64,000 nt of DNA from Kluyvera sp047971185 (lineage in GTDB: Bacteria > Pseudomonadota > Gammaproteobacteria > Enterobacterales > Enterobacteriaceae). Position numbers and translations under genes: made by a program. Of the stretch, positions 15,700-24,381 are shown in pieces (the stretch's first letter is position 1; the number at the start of each line of letters is the position of its first letter). Location of the stretch: positions 62,001 through 126,000 of the forward strand of contig NZ_JBKDZH010000042.1 in the NCBI RefSeq assembly GCF_047971185.1. Direction: 5' to 3'. The notes beneath the pieces were generated by a model that was not told the origin of the DNA, did no database searches, and saw nothing but the letters and a program-made list of their open reading frames with translations.

Positions 15700-16329
15700 A
15701 TGAAGATTGTCGCGATTGAGGCGAATATCGCCGCCGGAAAAACGACGCTGCTGGAGCCGCTCGCCCAGGCGCTATCGCAGAAGACGGGCGCTCGCTGGCA
15801 GGTGATTAAAGAGCCGGTAGATGAAGATCCGGTCTTTCTGGAGCTGCTGCAGGTCTTCGTGGAAAACCCCAGCGATGCGGACGCCCGGGTCGCTTTCCAG
15901 TTGTATATTACCCGCAGCCGACAGGCGCTGTTAAAGGATATCCCGGACGGTAACTACATTGTTGAGCGCTCGCTGTTTAGCGATATTGTTTTCTGTCACG
16001 TCAATTTCCTGATGACCGAACAGCCGTCGGCTCGCTATATGTCCTATTTCTATCAAATTAAGCACTACCTGAAGAGCTATCCGCAGATCGATCTGGTGGT
16101 CTATATCGATCGGGACGTTGAGTCCTGCTTTAACGCGTGTCTGGCGCGCGGTCGTTCCGGGGAGAGCCAGTATACGCTGGACTACTTTGCGGATCTGAAA
16201 GCGTTTCACGACGCCTGCCTGCCGCAGATTACTCGGCAGTATGGTTCGAAGCTGCTGACCCATTGCGTCGCATCCGGGTTTGCTTGCCCGGATGAGCTGG
16301 CAAACGCGGTGGTGGAAAGTCTGAGATAG
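15700..16329 (+). CDS. deoxynucleoside kinase
   Basis: A protein of 209 residues of the deoxyadenosine/deoxyguanosine kinase family (P-loop NTPase). It has the phosphate-binding loop EANIAAGKTT (residues 7-16), a substrate-binding Gln/Arg helix (AFQLYITRSRQ), the catalytic-type VERSLFSD motif (about 89-96), and a LID-like RGRSGESQYTLDYF. It would phosphorylate a deoxynucleoside for salvage. Enterobacteria generally rely on thymidine kinase of another family, so this is an uncommon addition. The ATG follows GAGATTTTAGCC, a weak ribosome binding site. A strong terminator follows at 16345. Confidence 0.87.
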   Translation: MKIVAIEANIAAGKTTLLEPLAQALSQKTGARWQVIKEPVDEDPVFLELLQVFVENPSDADARVAFQLYITRSRQALLKDIPDGNYIVERSLFSDIVFCHVNFLMTEQPSARYMSYFYQIKHYLKSYPQIDLVVYIDRDVESCFNACLARGRSGESQYTLDYFADLKAFHDACLPQITRQYGSKLLTHCVASGFACPDELANAVVESLR

Positions 16330-16344
16330 CGTGCTTATCTACAT

Positions 16345-16383
16345 GGCGCAGCGTTCTTGAATGAACGCTGCGCCGTCATTTTT
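16345..16383 (+). terminator. intrinsic terminator after the deoxynucleoside kinase gene
   Basis: GGCGCAGCGTTC (16345-16356) and GAACGCTGCGCC (16363-16374) make a perfect 12-pair stem with a TTGAAT loop, followed by GTCATTTTT. It starts 16 bases after the kinase stop codon. Confidence 0.9.
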
Positions 16384-16914
16384 CTCCTCTTTATTCTCCC
16401 CCCTTCAAAACCAATCAAACGTCAGATTGACGTCTATACTCACTACCGAACGGCGTATTCGCGTCTTTATTTCCCTTCACGTGCTGGATTTATGGCTGGT
16501 GATTGATGCGAGATCAATAAAATGATTTTTGTTTAAACTCTGTGAATTGATTTAGGTCAATTTATGTGTTTGTGAAATTTAAGTTAAATTGCGCTTCGGG
16601 ATATGCTATTTACATAAAATTACAATTAACCTGCGATGCATATTAATACGAACAACTTCTTATTAATTGAAAAATCCTAAAAATAGATTATCTATTTCAT
16701 TGATCTGCTTGTTTTTATTTATTAATTGATCGAACAAGGCGATCTATACGCCATAAATCAATTGCCGATATCTATCAATAATAATCAATTGATCGTTTTT
16801 GACGATGTATATTTGCTGTGTATATAATTAAATCGTAGTTTAGGGTACAGGTTCTGGAAACAGGAATTATGGATATCAAATAAAATAAATCGGATTTGGA
16901 TGTTGGGGTAATAT
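16384..16914. other. AT-rich regulatory region upstream of the LuxR-type gene
   Basis: About 530 bases without a supported gene, becoming very AT-rich from 16500 on. It holds repeated ATCAATT/AATTGATC motifs (near 16724-16732, 16757-16764, 16774-16795) and a small inverted repeat ACGTC-AGATT-GACGT (16419-16433). This composition suits H-NS silencing and contains the promoter of the 16915 regulator. I did not find the 9-base TTGGGGCCA repeats that bound the E. coli fimS switch. Confidence 0.5.
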
Positions 16915-17481
16915 ATGAGGAAATGTATTATCTCGGATAACAGTTTTTTCCTTTTGGCATTGCAAGATGATGAAGTTATTCGGAGAGGGAACGTTTCTGC
17001 GATCCACTCCACACAATTAAAGTCGAAATGTTACTTACACACGTCGGTCAGCGATATCTTTGTGATTTATATTTCTGATATTGCTGAACGACATCGCATA
17101 CTTGGCTTAATTGCAGCACCATGCTCTCCTTGCCGAATTGTACTGTTATACAAGATGGATGGTTCTCCCGGATGTGCCTTCGAGGGGCCTTTCCCCTGGC
17201 TCATCTCTGAAAAGATAGGCTTTTCTGAACTTTACTTATGCCTGTATAGGGCGGGTAAGTCTATTTTTGATCGGCGAGATTTCTCTGAACAAGAGTTGAT
17301 TGTCTTTCGCTATCTTTGCGAAGGGTACTCCGTGTCACAAATTAATAAGCTGGCAGGGTTCAGCGAAAAACATATTTATTATTTGCGGCAGAAGACCAAA
17401 CGAATGTTTGGGCTACGTGGCAATAATGCTGCAACGATGTCGTTTTATCTGGATATCTCCAGACTGAATCGGCGCTGGTGA
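16915..17481 (+). CDS. LuxR-type transcriptional regulator adjacent to fim operon
   Basis: A protein of 188 residues. The C-terminal part (about 123-185) is a LuxR/GerE helix-turn-helix: DFSEQELIVFRYLCEGYSV, INKLAGFSEKHIYYLRQKTKRMFGL. The N-terminal 120 residues have no recognisable receiver domain and contain several cysteines. Its codon use is AT-rich compared with fim genes, a sign of separate origin or of a silenced regulator. It lies 157 bases upstream of fimA in the same direction, so it is the obvious candidate to control the fimbriae in place of FimB/FimE recombinases; Salmonella FimW is a comparable LuxR-type protein. The target is inferred. Confidence 0.78.
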   Translation: MRKCIISDNSFFLLALQDDEVIRRGNVSAIHSTQLKSKCYLHTSVSDIFVIYISDIAERHRILGLIAAPCSPCRIVLLYKMDGSPGCAFEGPFPWLISEKIGFSELYLCLYRAGKSIFDRRDFSEQELIVFRYLCEGYSVSQINKLAGFSEKHIYYLRQKTKRMFGLRGNNAATMSFYLDISRLNRRW

Positions 17482-17638
17482 AGTTATTTCTGATATCCAG
17501 ATAACGATGCGGTTATTGGGATGTGGCTGTCTTCACATAAATAATCGATGTGCGTCAGGTGGAACCTCTGGGCCCTGCCTTCAGCGCTGTTTTTAACAAC
17601 CTGAGAATAATATTCTCAATGAATCAGGAGTAGGTTTT

Positions 17639-18187
17639 ATGGGAATTAATAAAGTTGCGCTGGTAATTATGTCTGCGCTTTCCTTCACTTCAGCGGTCGC
17701 GCTGGCGGATACCACCACCGTTAACGGCGGCACCGTGCATTTTAAAGGTGACGTGGTTAACGCGGCCTGTGCCGTCGATGCGGGCTCCACCGACCAGACG
17801 GTACCGATGGGCCAGGTGCGCTCGGCCAAGCTGGCGACGGCGGGCAGCACCAGCTCGGCGGTCGGCTTTAACATCCAGCTGAACGATTGCGATACCAGCG
17901 TGTCGACCAAAGCCTCGGTAGCGTTCTCCGGCACGGCGATTGATGCCACCAACACAACCGTGCTGGCGCTGCAAGGGTCTGCGTCGGGCGGCGCAACGAA
18001 CGTGGGTATCCAGATCCTCGATAACAAAGGCAAACCGCTGGCGCTGGATGGCGCGACCTTCAGCTCCGCCACCACGCTGAACGATGGTACTAACGTGATT
18101 CCATTCCAGGCGCGTTACTACGCCACCGGTGCGGCAACGGCTGGTTCCGCGAACGCCGACGCGACCTTTAAAGTGCAGTACGAGTAA
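17639..18187 (+). CDS. fimA: type 1 fimbria major subunit FimA
   Basis: A pilin of 182 residues with a signal peptide (to about residue 23, SAVALA). The mature part begins DTTTVNGGTVHFKGDVVNAAC, has the two cysteines of the pilin disulfide (NAACAVD and NDCDTS), and ends with the donor-strand-associated QARYYATG...ATFKVQYE, whose penultimate Tyr is recognised by the chaperone. It is highly similar to E. coli FimA. It polymerises into the rod of type 1 fimbriae at the outer membrane. The ATG at 17639 follows AGGAGTAGG. It is the first gene of fimAICDFGH. Confidence 0.96.
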   Translation: MGINKVALVIMSALSFTSAVALADTTTVNGGTVHFKGDVVNAACAVDAGSTDQTVPMGQVRSAKLATAGSTSSAVGFNIQLNDCDTSVSTKASVAFSGTAIDATNTTVLALQGSASGGATNVGIQILDNKGKPLALDGATFSSATTLNDGTNVIPFQARYYATGAATAGSANADATFKVQYE

Positions 18188-18252
18188 TTCATCAGGCAGG
18201 GACGCGACGAGGGCCAGGAGGGCCCGTTATCACGAAGGAACGGAGACTCATT

Positions 18253-18792
18253 ATGCGCTGGATATCAGGCTGGCTACTGGTTTTGCTGCTGCCCATCGCC
18301 GTTCAGGCCGGAAACCGCTGGAACGTGACGTTACCCGGCGGGAATTTGCGTTTCCAGGGCGTTGTTATCGCTGAAGCCTGTAGCGTGGCGGCGGAAGATC
18401 GCCTGATGACGGTGAAAATGGGCCAGGTTGCCAGTCACCGTTTCCATGCGGTGGGGGAAGAGTCCAATCCCATCGCTTTTGATATTCATCTTGAAGATTG
18501 CAGTACGGCAGTCAGCCAGCAGGTTGGCGTGTCGTTTCAGGGCGTCGCTGACGGTAAAGATCCCAACGTTCTCTCCGTCGGGGAAGGGGCGGGAATGGCT
18601 ACCGGTATCGGCATTGCGCTGTTTGATGACCAGGGCAGCCTGATTCCGCTCAACCAGCCGCCCGTTCGCTGGGCGCGACTTCACGAGGGGCCGACTACGC
18701 TGCATTTTGCGGCCAAATATCGCTCGACCTCTCGGCAGGTGACCGGCGGCACGGCCAATGCGCAGGCCTGGTTCGCATTGACCTACCAGTAA
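18253..18792 (+). CDS. fimI: fimbrial protein FimI
   Basis: A pilin-fold protein of 179 residues with a signal peptide ending near VQAG and the E. coli FimI hallmarks NVTLPGGNLRFQGVVIAEAC, HLEDCSTAVS, GVADGKDPNVLSVGEG and GTANAQAWFALTYQ. In E. coli FimI is needed for fimbriation and is thought to terminate or anchor the rod at the usher. It sits between fimA and fimC, 65 bases after fimA. The ATG follows GAAGGAACGGAGA. Confidence 0.93.
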   Translation: MRWISGWLLVLLLPIAVQAGNRWNVTLPGGNLRFQGVVIAEACSVAAEDRLMTVKMGQVASHRFHAVGEESNPIAFDIHLEDCSTAVSQQVGVSFQGVADGKDPNVLSVGEGAGMATGIGIALFDDQGSLIPLNQPPVRWARLHEGPTTLHFAAKYRSTSRQVTGGTANAQAWFALTYQ

Positions 18793-18836
18793 TTAACCGA
18801 ACGCAGGAAATGACGGTGAGTACAACAAGGGTAACT

Positions 18837-19541
18837 ATGAAAACAACGGTGATGATGATGCGCGGCGCGCTGGCGGGGCTGCTGCTGATCGCGGCGGCCG
18901 GGGTCAGTCATCGTGCAGAAGCGGGCGTGGCGCTGGGGGCGACGCGAGTCATTTATCCGGCGGGGCAAAAGCAGGTACCGCTGGCGGTGACCAACACCGA
19001 CGACAGTAGCACCTATCTGATTCAGTCATGGGTGGAAAATGCCGATGGCGTGAAAGACGGGCGCTTTGTGGTGACGCCGCCGCTGTTCGCGATGCAGGGC
19101 AAAAAAGAGAACACCCTGCGCATTGTTGATGCATCCAATAACCAGCTGCCGCAGGACCGGGAAAGCCTGTTCTGGATGAACGTGAAGGCGATTCCGGCGA
19201 TGGATAAATCGAAGCTCAACGACAACACTCTGCAGCTGGCGATTATCAGCCGTATAAAGCTCTACTACCGCCCGGCAAAGCTGACCATGCCGCCGGAACA
19301 GGCGGTAGAAAAACTGACGTTTCGCCGCAGTGCGGGCATCCTGACGCTGAACAACCCCACGCCGTACTACCTGACGGTCACCGAGCTGAACGTCGGCAGT
19401 CGGGGGCTGGAAAACGCGCTGGTGCCGCCGATGGGCGAAGCGCGGGTGAAGATACCGGACAGCGCGAGCGGCGACATTACCTTCAGGACCATCAACGACT
19501 ATGGCGCGCTGACGCCGCGCATGATCGGCGCAATGCGTTAA
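18837..19541 (+). CDS. fimC: periplasmic fimbrial chaperone FimC
   Basis: A PapD-type chaperone of 234 residues as annotated here. The mature part begins GVALGATRVIYPAGQKQVPL with the conserved Arg8-type residue. ESLFWMNVKAIP is the F1-G1 region, and IKLYYRPAKL carries the second subunit-binding Lys/Arg zone. It caps pilins by donor-strand complementation in the periplasm. ATG 18837 follows AAGGGTAACT and gives a classical signal peptide; ATG 18810 would add nine residues and match the E. coli length more closely. Confidence 0.93.
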   Translation: MKTTVMMMRGALAGLLLIAAAGVSHRAEAGVALGATRVIYPAGQKQVPLAVTNTDDSSTYLIQSWVENADGVKDGRFVVTPPLFAMQGKKENTLRIVDASNNQLPQDRESLFWMNVKAIPAMDKSKLNDNTLQLAIISRIKLYYRPAKLTMPPEQAVEKLTFRRSAGILTLNNPTPYYLTVTELNVGSRGLENALVPPMGEARVKIPDSASGDITFRTINDYGALTPRMIGAMR

Positions 19542-19612
19542 GCAACGGGGCTCCCCGTATCCCTTAAACACAATAAGAAACGCTAGCCGGGTGATGTTAA
19601 ACCGGAGGGACT

Positions 19613-22207
19613 ATGTCATATCGAAAATTTGACCTCGTCTATTTACAGGTCCGGCATCTGCGGCAGCTTCCCGTTGCCATTTTGCTCGCCTCACCCACTT
19701 TTTTCGCCCAGGCGGAGCTTTACTTTAACCCACGCTTCCTGGCCGATGACCCGGCCGCCGTTGCGGATCTCTCCGGTTTTGAGCAGGGGCAGGAGCTGCC
19801 GCCGGGAACCTATCGCGTCGATATCTACCTGAACGATGGGTACATGACGACCCGCGATGTGGTCTTCAACGCGCCCGAAGATGGTGATGGGCTGATGCCG
19901 TGCCTGACGCGCGGGCAGCTTGCCGGCATGGGGTTGAATGTCGCCGCCGTCAGCGGGCTGAATGTGCTCGCGGCAGACGCCTGCGTACCGTTAATCACGA
20001 TGATTCAGGATGCGACCGCCCGTCTGGATGTGGGACAGCAGCGCCTTTATTTGACCATTCCGCAGGCTTTTATGGGAAACCAGGCGCGCGGCTATATACC
20101 GCCGGACATGTGGGATAGCGGTATTACGGCCGGGCTCCTCAACTATAACTTTACCGGAAATAGCGTTCAGAACGACATCGGCGGGAGCAGCCAGTATGCC
20201 TATTTAAACCTGCAAAGCGGGCTGAACGTTGGCGCGTGGCGGCTGCGTGATAACAGCACCTGGAGCTACAGCAGCGGCTCGGAAAGTGAAAACAAATGGC
20301 AGCACGTCAATACCTGGCTGGAGCGTGATATCACGCCGCTGCGCGCTCGTCTGACGCTCGGCGACAGCTACACCAACGGCGACATCTTTGACGGCATTAA
20401 CTTTCGCGGCGCGCAGCTGGCTTCCGATGACAACATGCTGCCGGACAGCCAGAAAGGTTTTGCGCCGGTGATTCGCGGCATTGCCCGCGGCACGGCGCAG
20501 GTCTCTATCAAGCAAAACGGCTATGAGATATACCACAGCACGGTGCCGCCAGGCCCTTTCACCATTGACGATCTTTATGCTGCGGGTAACGGCGGCGACC
20601 TGCAGGTGGTGATCAAAGAGGCGGACGGCAGCAGCCAGAGTTTTAGCGTGCCGTATTCTTCCGTGCCGGTGCTGCAGCGTGAAGGCCATACTCGCTACGC
20701 GCTGACGGCCGGGAAATACCGTAGCGGCAACGATCTACAGGATGACCCGACGTTCTTTCAGAGCACCCTGCTGCACGGGCTACCGGCGGGCTGGACGCTG
20801 TACGGCGGCACTCAGCTGGCGGATCGCTATCGCGCCTTTAACCTTGGATTGGGGAAAAACATGGGCGCGCTGGGGGCGCTGTCGGTGGACGTCACCCAGG
20901 CCAACGCCACGCTGCCCGATGACAGCCGACAGCAGGGCCAGTCGGTGAGGTTTCTTTATAACAAATCGCTCAATGAGTTAGGCACCAATATTCAGCTGGT
21001 GGGCTATCGCTACTCCACGCGAGGCTACTTTAGCTTTGCCGATACCACCTATCAACGCATGAGCGGACACAGCGTGGTGACTGAAGATGGCCCGGTCTAC
21101 GTGAAGCCGAAATTCACCGACTACTACAACCTTGCCTACAGCAAGCGGGGCAAGGTGCAGGTGAGTATTACTCAGCAACTGGGGCGTACCGCCACGCTGT
21201 ATCTGAGCGGCAGCCAGCAAACCTACTGGGGGACCGGCAACGTCGACGAGCAGTTCCAGGCCGGGCTGAATACTGCCGTCGACGACATTAACTGGACGCT
21301 GAGCTACAGCCTGACTAAAAACGCCTGGCAAGAGGGGCGTGACCAGATGCTGGCGGTGAACGTCAATATACCCTTCAGCCACTGGCTGCGGTCCGACAGC
21401 CAGTCCGCCTGGCGACACGCCAGCGCCAGCTACAGCATGTCCGACGATCTCAATGGCCGGATGAGCAACCTGGCGGGGCTGTACGGCACGCTGCTGGAAG
21501 ATAACAACCTGAGCTACAACGTGCAGACCGGCTATGCCAGCGGCGGCGAAGGCAGTAGCGGAAGCACGGGCTACGCCGCGCTCAACTATCGCGGCGGCTA
21601 TGGCAACGCCAACGTGGGCTACAGCCATAGCGACGGCATTAAACAGCTCTACTACGGCATGAGCGGCGGGGTGCTGGCCCATGCCAACGGCGTCACCCTC
21701 AGCCAGCCTCTGAATGACACGGTGGTGCTGGTCAGCGCCCCGGGAGCAAAAGGGACAAAAGTTGAAAACCAGACCGGCGTCCGCACCGACTGGCGCGGCT
21801 ACGCCGTGTTGCCGTATGCCACCGAGTACCGGGAAAACCGCGTTGCGCTGGATACCAACTCGCTGGCGGATAACGTCGACCTGGACGATGCGGTGGTCAG
21901 CGTGGTGCCGACGCACGGCGCAATTGTGCGCGCGGAATTCAAAGCGCACGTCGGGATGAAGCTGCTGATGACGCTAATGCACAACGGTAAACCGGTGCCG
22001 TTTGGCGCGATGGTGACCTCGGACGGCAACCAGAATGGCAGCATCGTGGCCGACAACGGCCTCGTTTACCTCAGCGGTATGCCGCTAGCCGGTAAGGTGC
22101 AGGTGACGTGGGGGCAAGGCGCGAACGCGCGCTGCGAGGCGGACTATCAGTTACCTAACGAGAGCCAGCGACAGCCGCTGATTCAGCTGTCGGCGACGTG
22201 CCGCTAA
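19613..22207 (+). CDS. fimD: outer-membrane usher FimD
   Basis: A protein of 864 residues matching the FimD/PapC usher plan. It has a signal peptide ending near FAQA, an N-terminal chaperone-subunit binding domain (ELYFNPRFLADDP, about 36-160), a 24-strand beta-barrel with an internal plug, and C-terminal domains ending LIQLSATCR. The region GFAPVIRGIARGTAQVSIKQ marks the barrel/plug junction. It recruits FimC-pilin complexes, orders their assembly and secretes the pilus. It is flanked by fimC (71 bases) and fimF (4 bases). Confidence 0.96.
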   Translation: MSYRKFDLVYLQVRHLRQLPVAILLASPTFFAQAELYFNPRFLADDPAAVADLSGFEQGQELPPGTYRVDIYLNDGYMTTRDVVFNAPEDGDGLMPCLTRGQLAGMGLNVAAVSGLNVLAADACVPLITMIQDATARLDVGQQRLYLTIPQAFMGNQARGYIPPDMWDSGITAGLLNYNFTGNSVQNDIGGSSQYAYLNLQSGLNVGAWRLRDNSTWSYSSGSESENKWQHVNTWLERDITPLRARLTLGDSYTNGDIFDGINFRGAQLASDDNMLPDSQKGFAPVIRGIARGTAQVSIKQNGYEIYHSTVPPGPFTIDDLYAAGNGGDLQVVIKEADGSSQSFSVPYSSVPVLQREGHTRYALTAGKYRSGNDLQDDPTFFQSTLLHGLPAGWTLYGGTQLADRYRAFNLGLGKNMGALGALSVDVTQANATLPDDSRQQGQSVRFLYNKSLNELGTNIQLVGYRYSTRGYFSFADTTYQRMSGHSVVTEDGPVYVKPKFTDYYNLAYSKRGKVQVSITQQLGRTATLYLSGSQQTYWGTGNVDEQFQAGLNTAVDDINWTLSYSLTKNAWQEGRDQMLAVNVNIPFSHWLRSDSQSAWRHASASYSMSDDLNGRMSNLAGLYGTLLEDNNLSYNVQTGYASGGEGSSGSTGYAALNYRGGYGNANVGYSHSDGIKQLYYGMSGGVLAHANGVTLSQPLNDTVVLVSAPGAKGTKVENQTGVRTDWRGYAVLPYATEYRENRVALDTNSLADNVDLDDAVVSVVPTHGAIVRAEFKAHVGMKLLMTLMHNGKPVPFGAMVTSDGNQNGSIVADNGLVYLSGMPLAGKVQVTWGQGANARCEADYQLPNESQRQPLIQLSATCR

Positions 22208-22211
22208 GGAC

Positions 22212-22745
22212 ATGATGATGACCAAATCTTTTTACCTGCTTAGCGCGCTCCTTTCGCTGACCGCCGCCGACGCCCTGGCCGCAGATAGCACGATCACCAT
22301 CAGCGGCTATGTCCGGGATAACGGCTGCGCGGTGGCGGGCGAGTCGAAGGACTTTATCGTCGATCTACTGGATAACGCCGCGAAGCAGTTCAACGCCGTG
22401 GGCGCGACCACGCCGGCGATACCGTTTCGTATTGTGCTTTCACCCTGCGGCGGGTCGGTCAGCGCCGTAAAGGTGGGCTTTACCGGCGTGGCGAATAACG
22501 ACAACACCAGCCTGTTAAAGCTGGATGGCGGCACCGCCGCCGCGGCGGGTATGGGGGTGCAGATCCTCGATGGGCAGCAGGCAACGTTGCCGATCAATGC
22601 CTCATCCTCGGCGATTCCGTGGACGACGCTGACGCCCGGTCAGAGCAACACGCTGAATTTTTATGCGCGATTGATGGCCACGCAGGTGCCGGTTACGCCG
22701 GGCCACGTTAGCGCCACGGCGACGTTCACCCTTGAATTCCAGTAA
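22212..22745 (+). CDS. fimF: fimbrial tip adaptor FimF
   Basis: A minor pilin of 177 residues with a signal peptide to about DALA. The mature N-terminal extension ADSTITISGYVRDNGC is the donor strand. Matching blocks with E. coli FimF include AKQFNAVGATTP, PFRIVLSPCG, and NTLNFYARLMATQVPVTPGH. It links the rod to FimG in the tip fibrillum. Three consecutive ATG/ATGATG codons make the exact start ambiguous by six bases. It lies four bases after fimD. Confidence 0.95.
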   Translation: MMMTKSFYLLSALLSLTAADALAADSTITISGYVRDNGCAVAGESKDFIVDLLDNAAKQFNAVGATTPAIPFRIVLSPCGGSVSAVKVGFTGVANNDNTSLLKLDGGTAAAAGMGVQILDGQQATLPINASSSAIPWTTLTPGQSNTLNFYARLMATQVPVTPGHVSATATFTLEFQ

Positions 22746-22757
22746 GCGGAGGCGCTG

Positions 22758-23261
22758 ATGAAACGGACCTATTACGGTGGATTGCTGGCGCTGGTGCTGG
22801 TCGCCTTCTCTTCGGCGACCTGGGCCGCCGATGTGACGATTACCGTCAACGGCAAAGTGGTGGCGAAGCCGTGCACGGTGTCGACGACGAATGCCGACGT
22901 TGAGCTGGGCGATCTCTACACGTTCAGCCTGCTCGCCGCCGGTTCGACCTCGGCCTGGCATAGCGTCGCGCTGGATCTGAGCAACTGCCCGATTGGCACA
23001 TCGCGGGTCACCGCCAGCTTCAGCGGCACGGCGGACGCCACCGGCTATTACCAGAATCAGGGGACCGCCAGAAATATTCAGCTGGAGCTACAGGATAACG
23101 GAGGCAAGACGCTGAATACCGGCGCGACCACGACGGTTACGGTGGATGAGTCCTCGCAGTCCGCGCGTTTTCCGCTGCAGGTGAGGGCGCTGTCGGTTAA
23201 CGGCGGCGCGACTCAGGGAACCATTCAGGCGGTGATTAACGTCACCTATACCTACGCCTGA
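22758..23261 (+). CDS. fimG: fimbrial tip adaptor FimG
   Basis: A minor pilin of 167 residues, the usual length for FimG. A signal peptide ends at TWA, and the mature part begins ADVTITVNGKVVAKPCTVST, whose first strand completes the FimH pilin domain. LDLSNCPIGTSRVTASFSG and ATQGTIQAVINVTYTYA are typical. It connects FimF to FimH at the tip. It is 12 bases after fimF and 16 bases before fimH. Confidence 0.95.
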   Translation: MKRTYYGGLLALVLVAFSSATWAADVTITVNGKVVAKPCTVSTTNADVELGDLYTFSLLAAGSTSAWHSVALDLSNCPIGTSRVTASFSGTADATGYYQNQGTARNIQLELQDNGGKTLNTGATTTVTVDESSQSARFPLQVRALSVNGGATQGTIQAVINVTYTYA

Positions 23262-23277
23262 CCAGGAGAAGAGAATC

Positions 23278-24183
23278 ATGAAGAGAGCGATAACCCTGTT
23301 GACGATGCTGCTGATAAGCGTCTGGTCGTTTAACGCCTGGTCATTTGCCTGCCGGACCGCCAGCGGGACGACGGTGCCCATTGGCGGCGGCAGCGCGAAC
23401 GTGTATGTGGATCTGGCGCCTGCGGTGAACGTGGGGCAGAACCTGGTGGTCGATCTCTCGACGCAGATTTTCTGTCATAACGATTACCCGGAAACGATCA
23501 CCGACTACGTGACGCTGCAGCGTGGTTCCGCCTACGGCGGCGTGCTGTCGAGCTTCTCCGGCACCGTCAAATACAACGGCACCAGCTATCCGTTCCCTAC
23601 CACCACCGAAACGGCGCGGATCACCTACAACTCAAAAACCGAGAAGCCCTGGCCCACGGTGCTCTACCTGACGCCGATCAGTTCCGCCGGGGGCGTGGCG
23701 ATTAGCGCCGGAACGCTGATCGCGGTACTGATTCTGCGCCAGACCAACAGTAAAGACAGCGATGATTTCCAGTTTGTCTGGAATATCTACGCCAACAACA
23801 ACGTGGTGATCCCAACCGGGGGTTGCGACGTTTCGGCGCGAGACGTGACGGTGACGCTGCCGGATTACCCCGGCTCTACGGCCATTCCGTTGACGGTTTA
23901 CTGCGCGCAGAGCCAGAAGCTTGGCTACTACCTGTCGGGAACGACCGAGGACTCGGCGAACTCCATTTTTACCAACACCGCCTCGGCTTCACCTGCGAGG
24001 GGAATTGGCGTTCAGTTGACCCGCAACGGTAGCGTCGTACCCACCAACAGCACGGTGTCGCTCGGTACGGTAAACACCTCAGCGGTAAGCCTCGGGTTAA
24101 CGGCAAACTACGCGCGCACCAGCGGCCAGGTCACGGCGGGAAACGTGCAGTCGATTATTGGGGTGACGTTTGTTTATCAGTGA
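23278..24183 (+). CDS. fimH: mannose-specific adhesin FimH (altered tyrosine gate)
   Basis: A two-domain adhesin of 301 residues. After a 22-residue signal peptide the mature protein begins FACRTASGT. The lectin domain (mature 1-156) keeps the mannose-binding residues Phe1, Asn46, Asp47, Tyr48, Ile52, Asp54, Gln133, Asn135, Asp140 and Phe142. Position 137, Tyr in E. coli, is Lys, and 138 is Asp instead of Asn (QTNSKDSDDF). The linker PTGGCDV and pilin domain are near identical to E. coli. It should bind mannose, but the ridge that contacts larger mannosides or aglycones is changed. It is the last gene of the operon; no fimK follows. Confidence 0.95.
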   Translation: MKRAITLLTMLLISVWSFNAWSFACRTASGTTVPIGGGSANVYVDLAPAVNVGQNLVVDLSTQIFCHNDYPETITDYVTLQRGSAYGGVLSSFSGTVKYNGTSYPFPTTTETARITYNSKTEKPWPTVLYLTPISSAGGVAISAGTLIAVLILRQTNSKDSDDFQFVWNIYANNNVVIPTGGCDVSARDVTVTLPDYPGSTAIPLTVYCAQSQKLGYYLSGTTEDSANSIFTNTASASPARGIGVQLTRNGSVVPTNSTVSLGTVNTSAVSLGLTANYARTSGQVTAGNVQSIIGVTFVYQ

Positions 24184-24381
24184 GTGAGTGCGGCTCTGCA
24201 TCAGGCGCTGGCTGATTAACGACATTAACCGCCGTCAGTCCGACTTAAGTCTATACTTCATATCGAAATTATAAATGACTGAAATAACGTTACTTATATT
24301 ATGACGTAGCGGCTGACGGCGTACCGGAACGGGTGCTACTCTGCGATCCATTCCCACGGTCAGGACGCCGAGCAAACGCCC

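Noticed and set aside
16384..17638. Invertible fimS switch upstream of fimA
   Set aside because: No pair of TTGGGGCCA-like inverted repeats and no recombinase gene in the window.
20978..21949. 323-codon open frame antisense to fimD
   Set aside because: A shadow of the usher gene, with Ala/Val/His-rich translation and no supporting signals.
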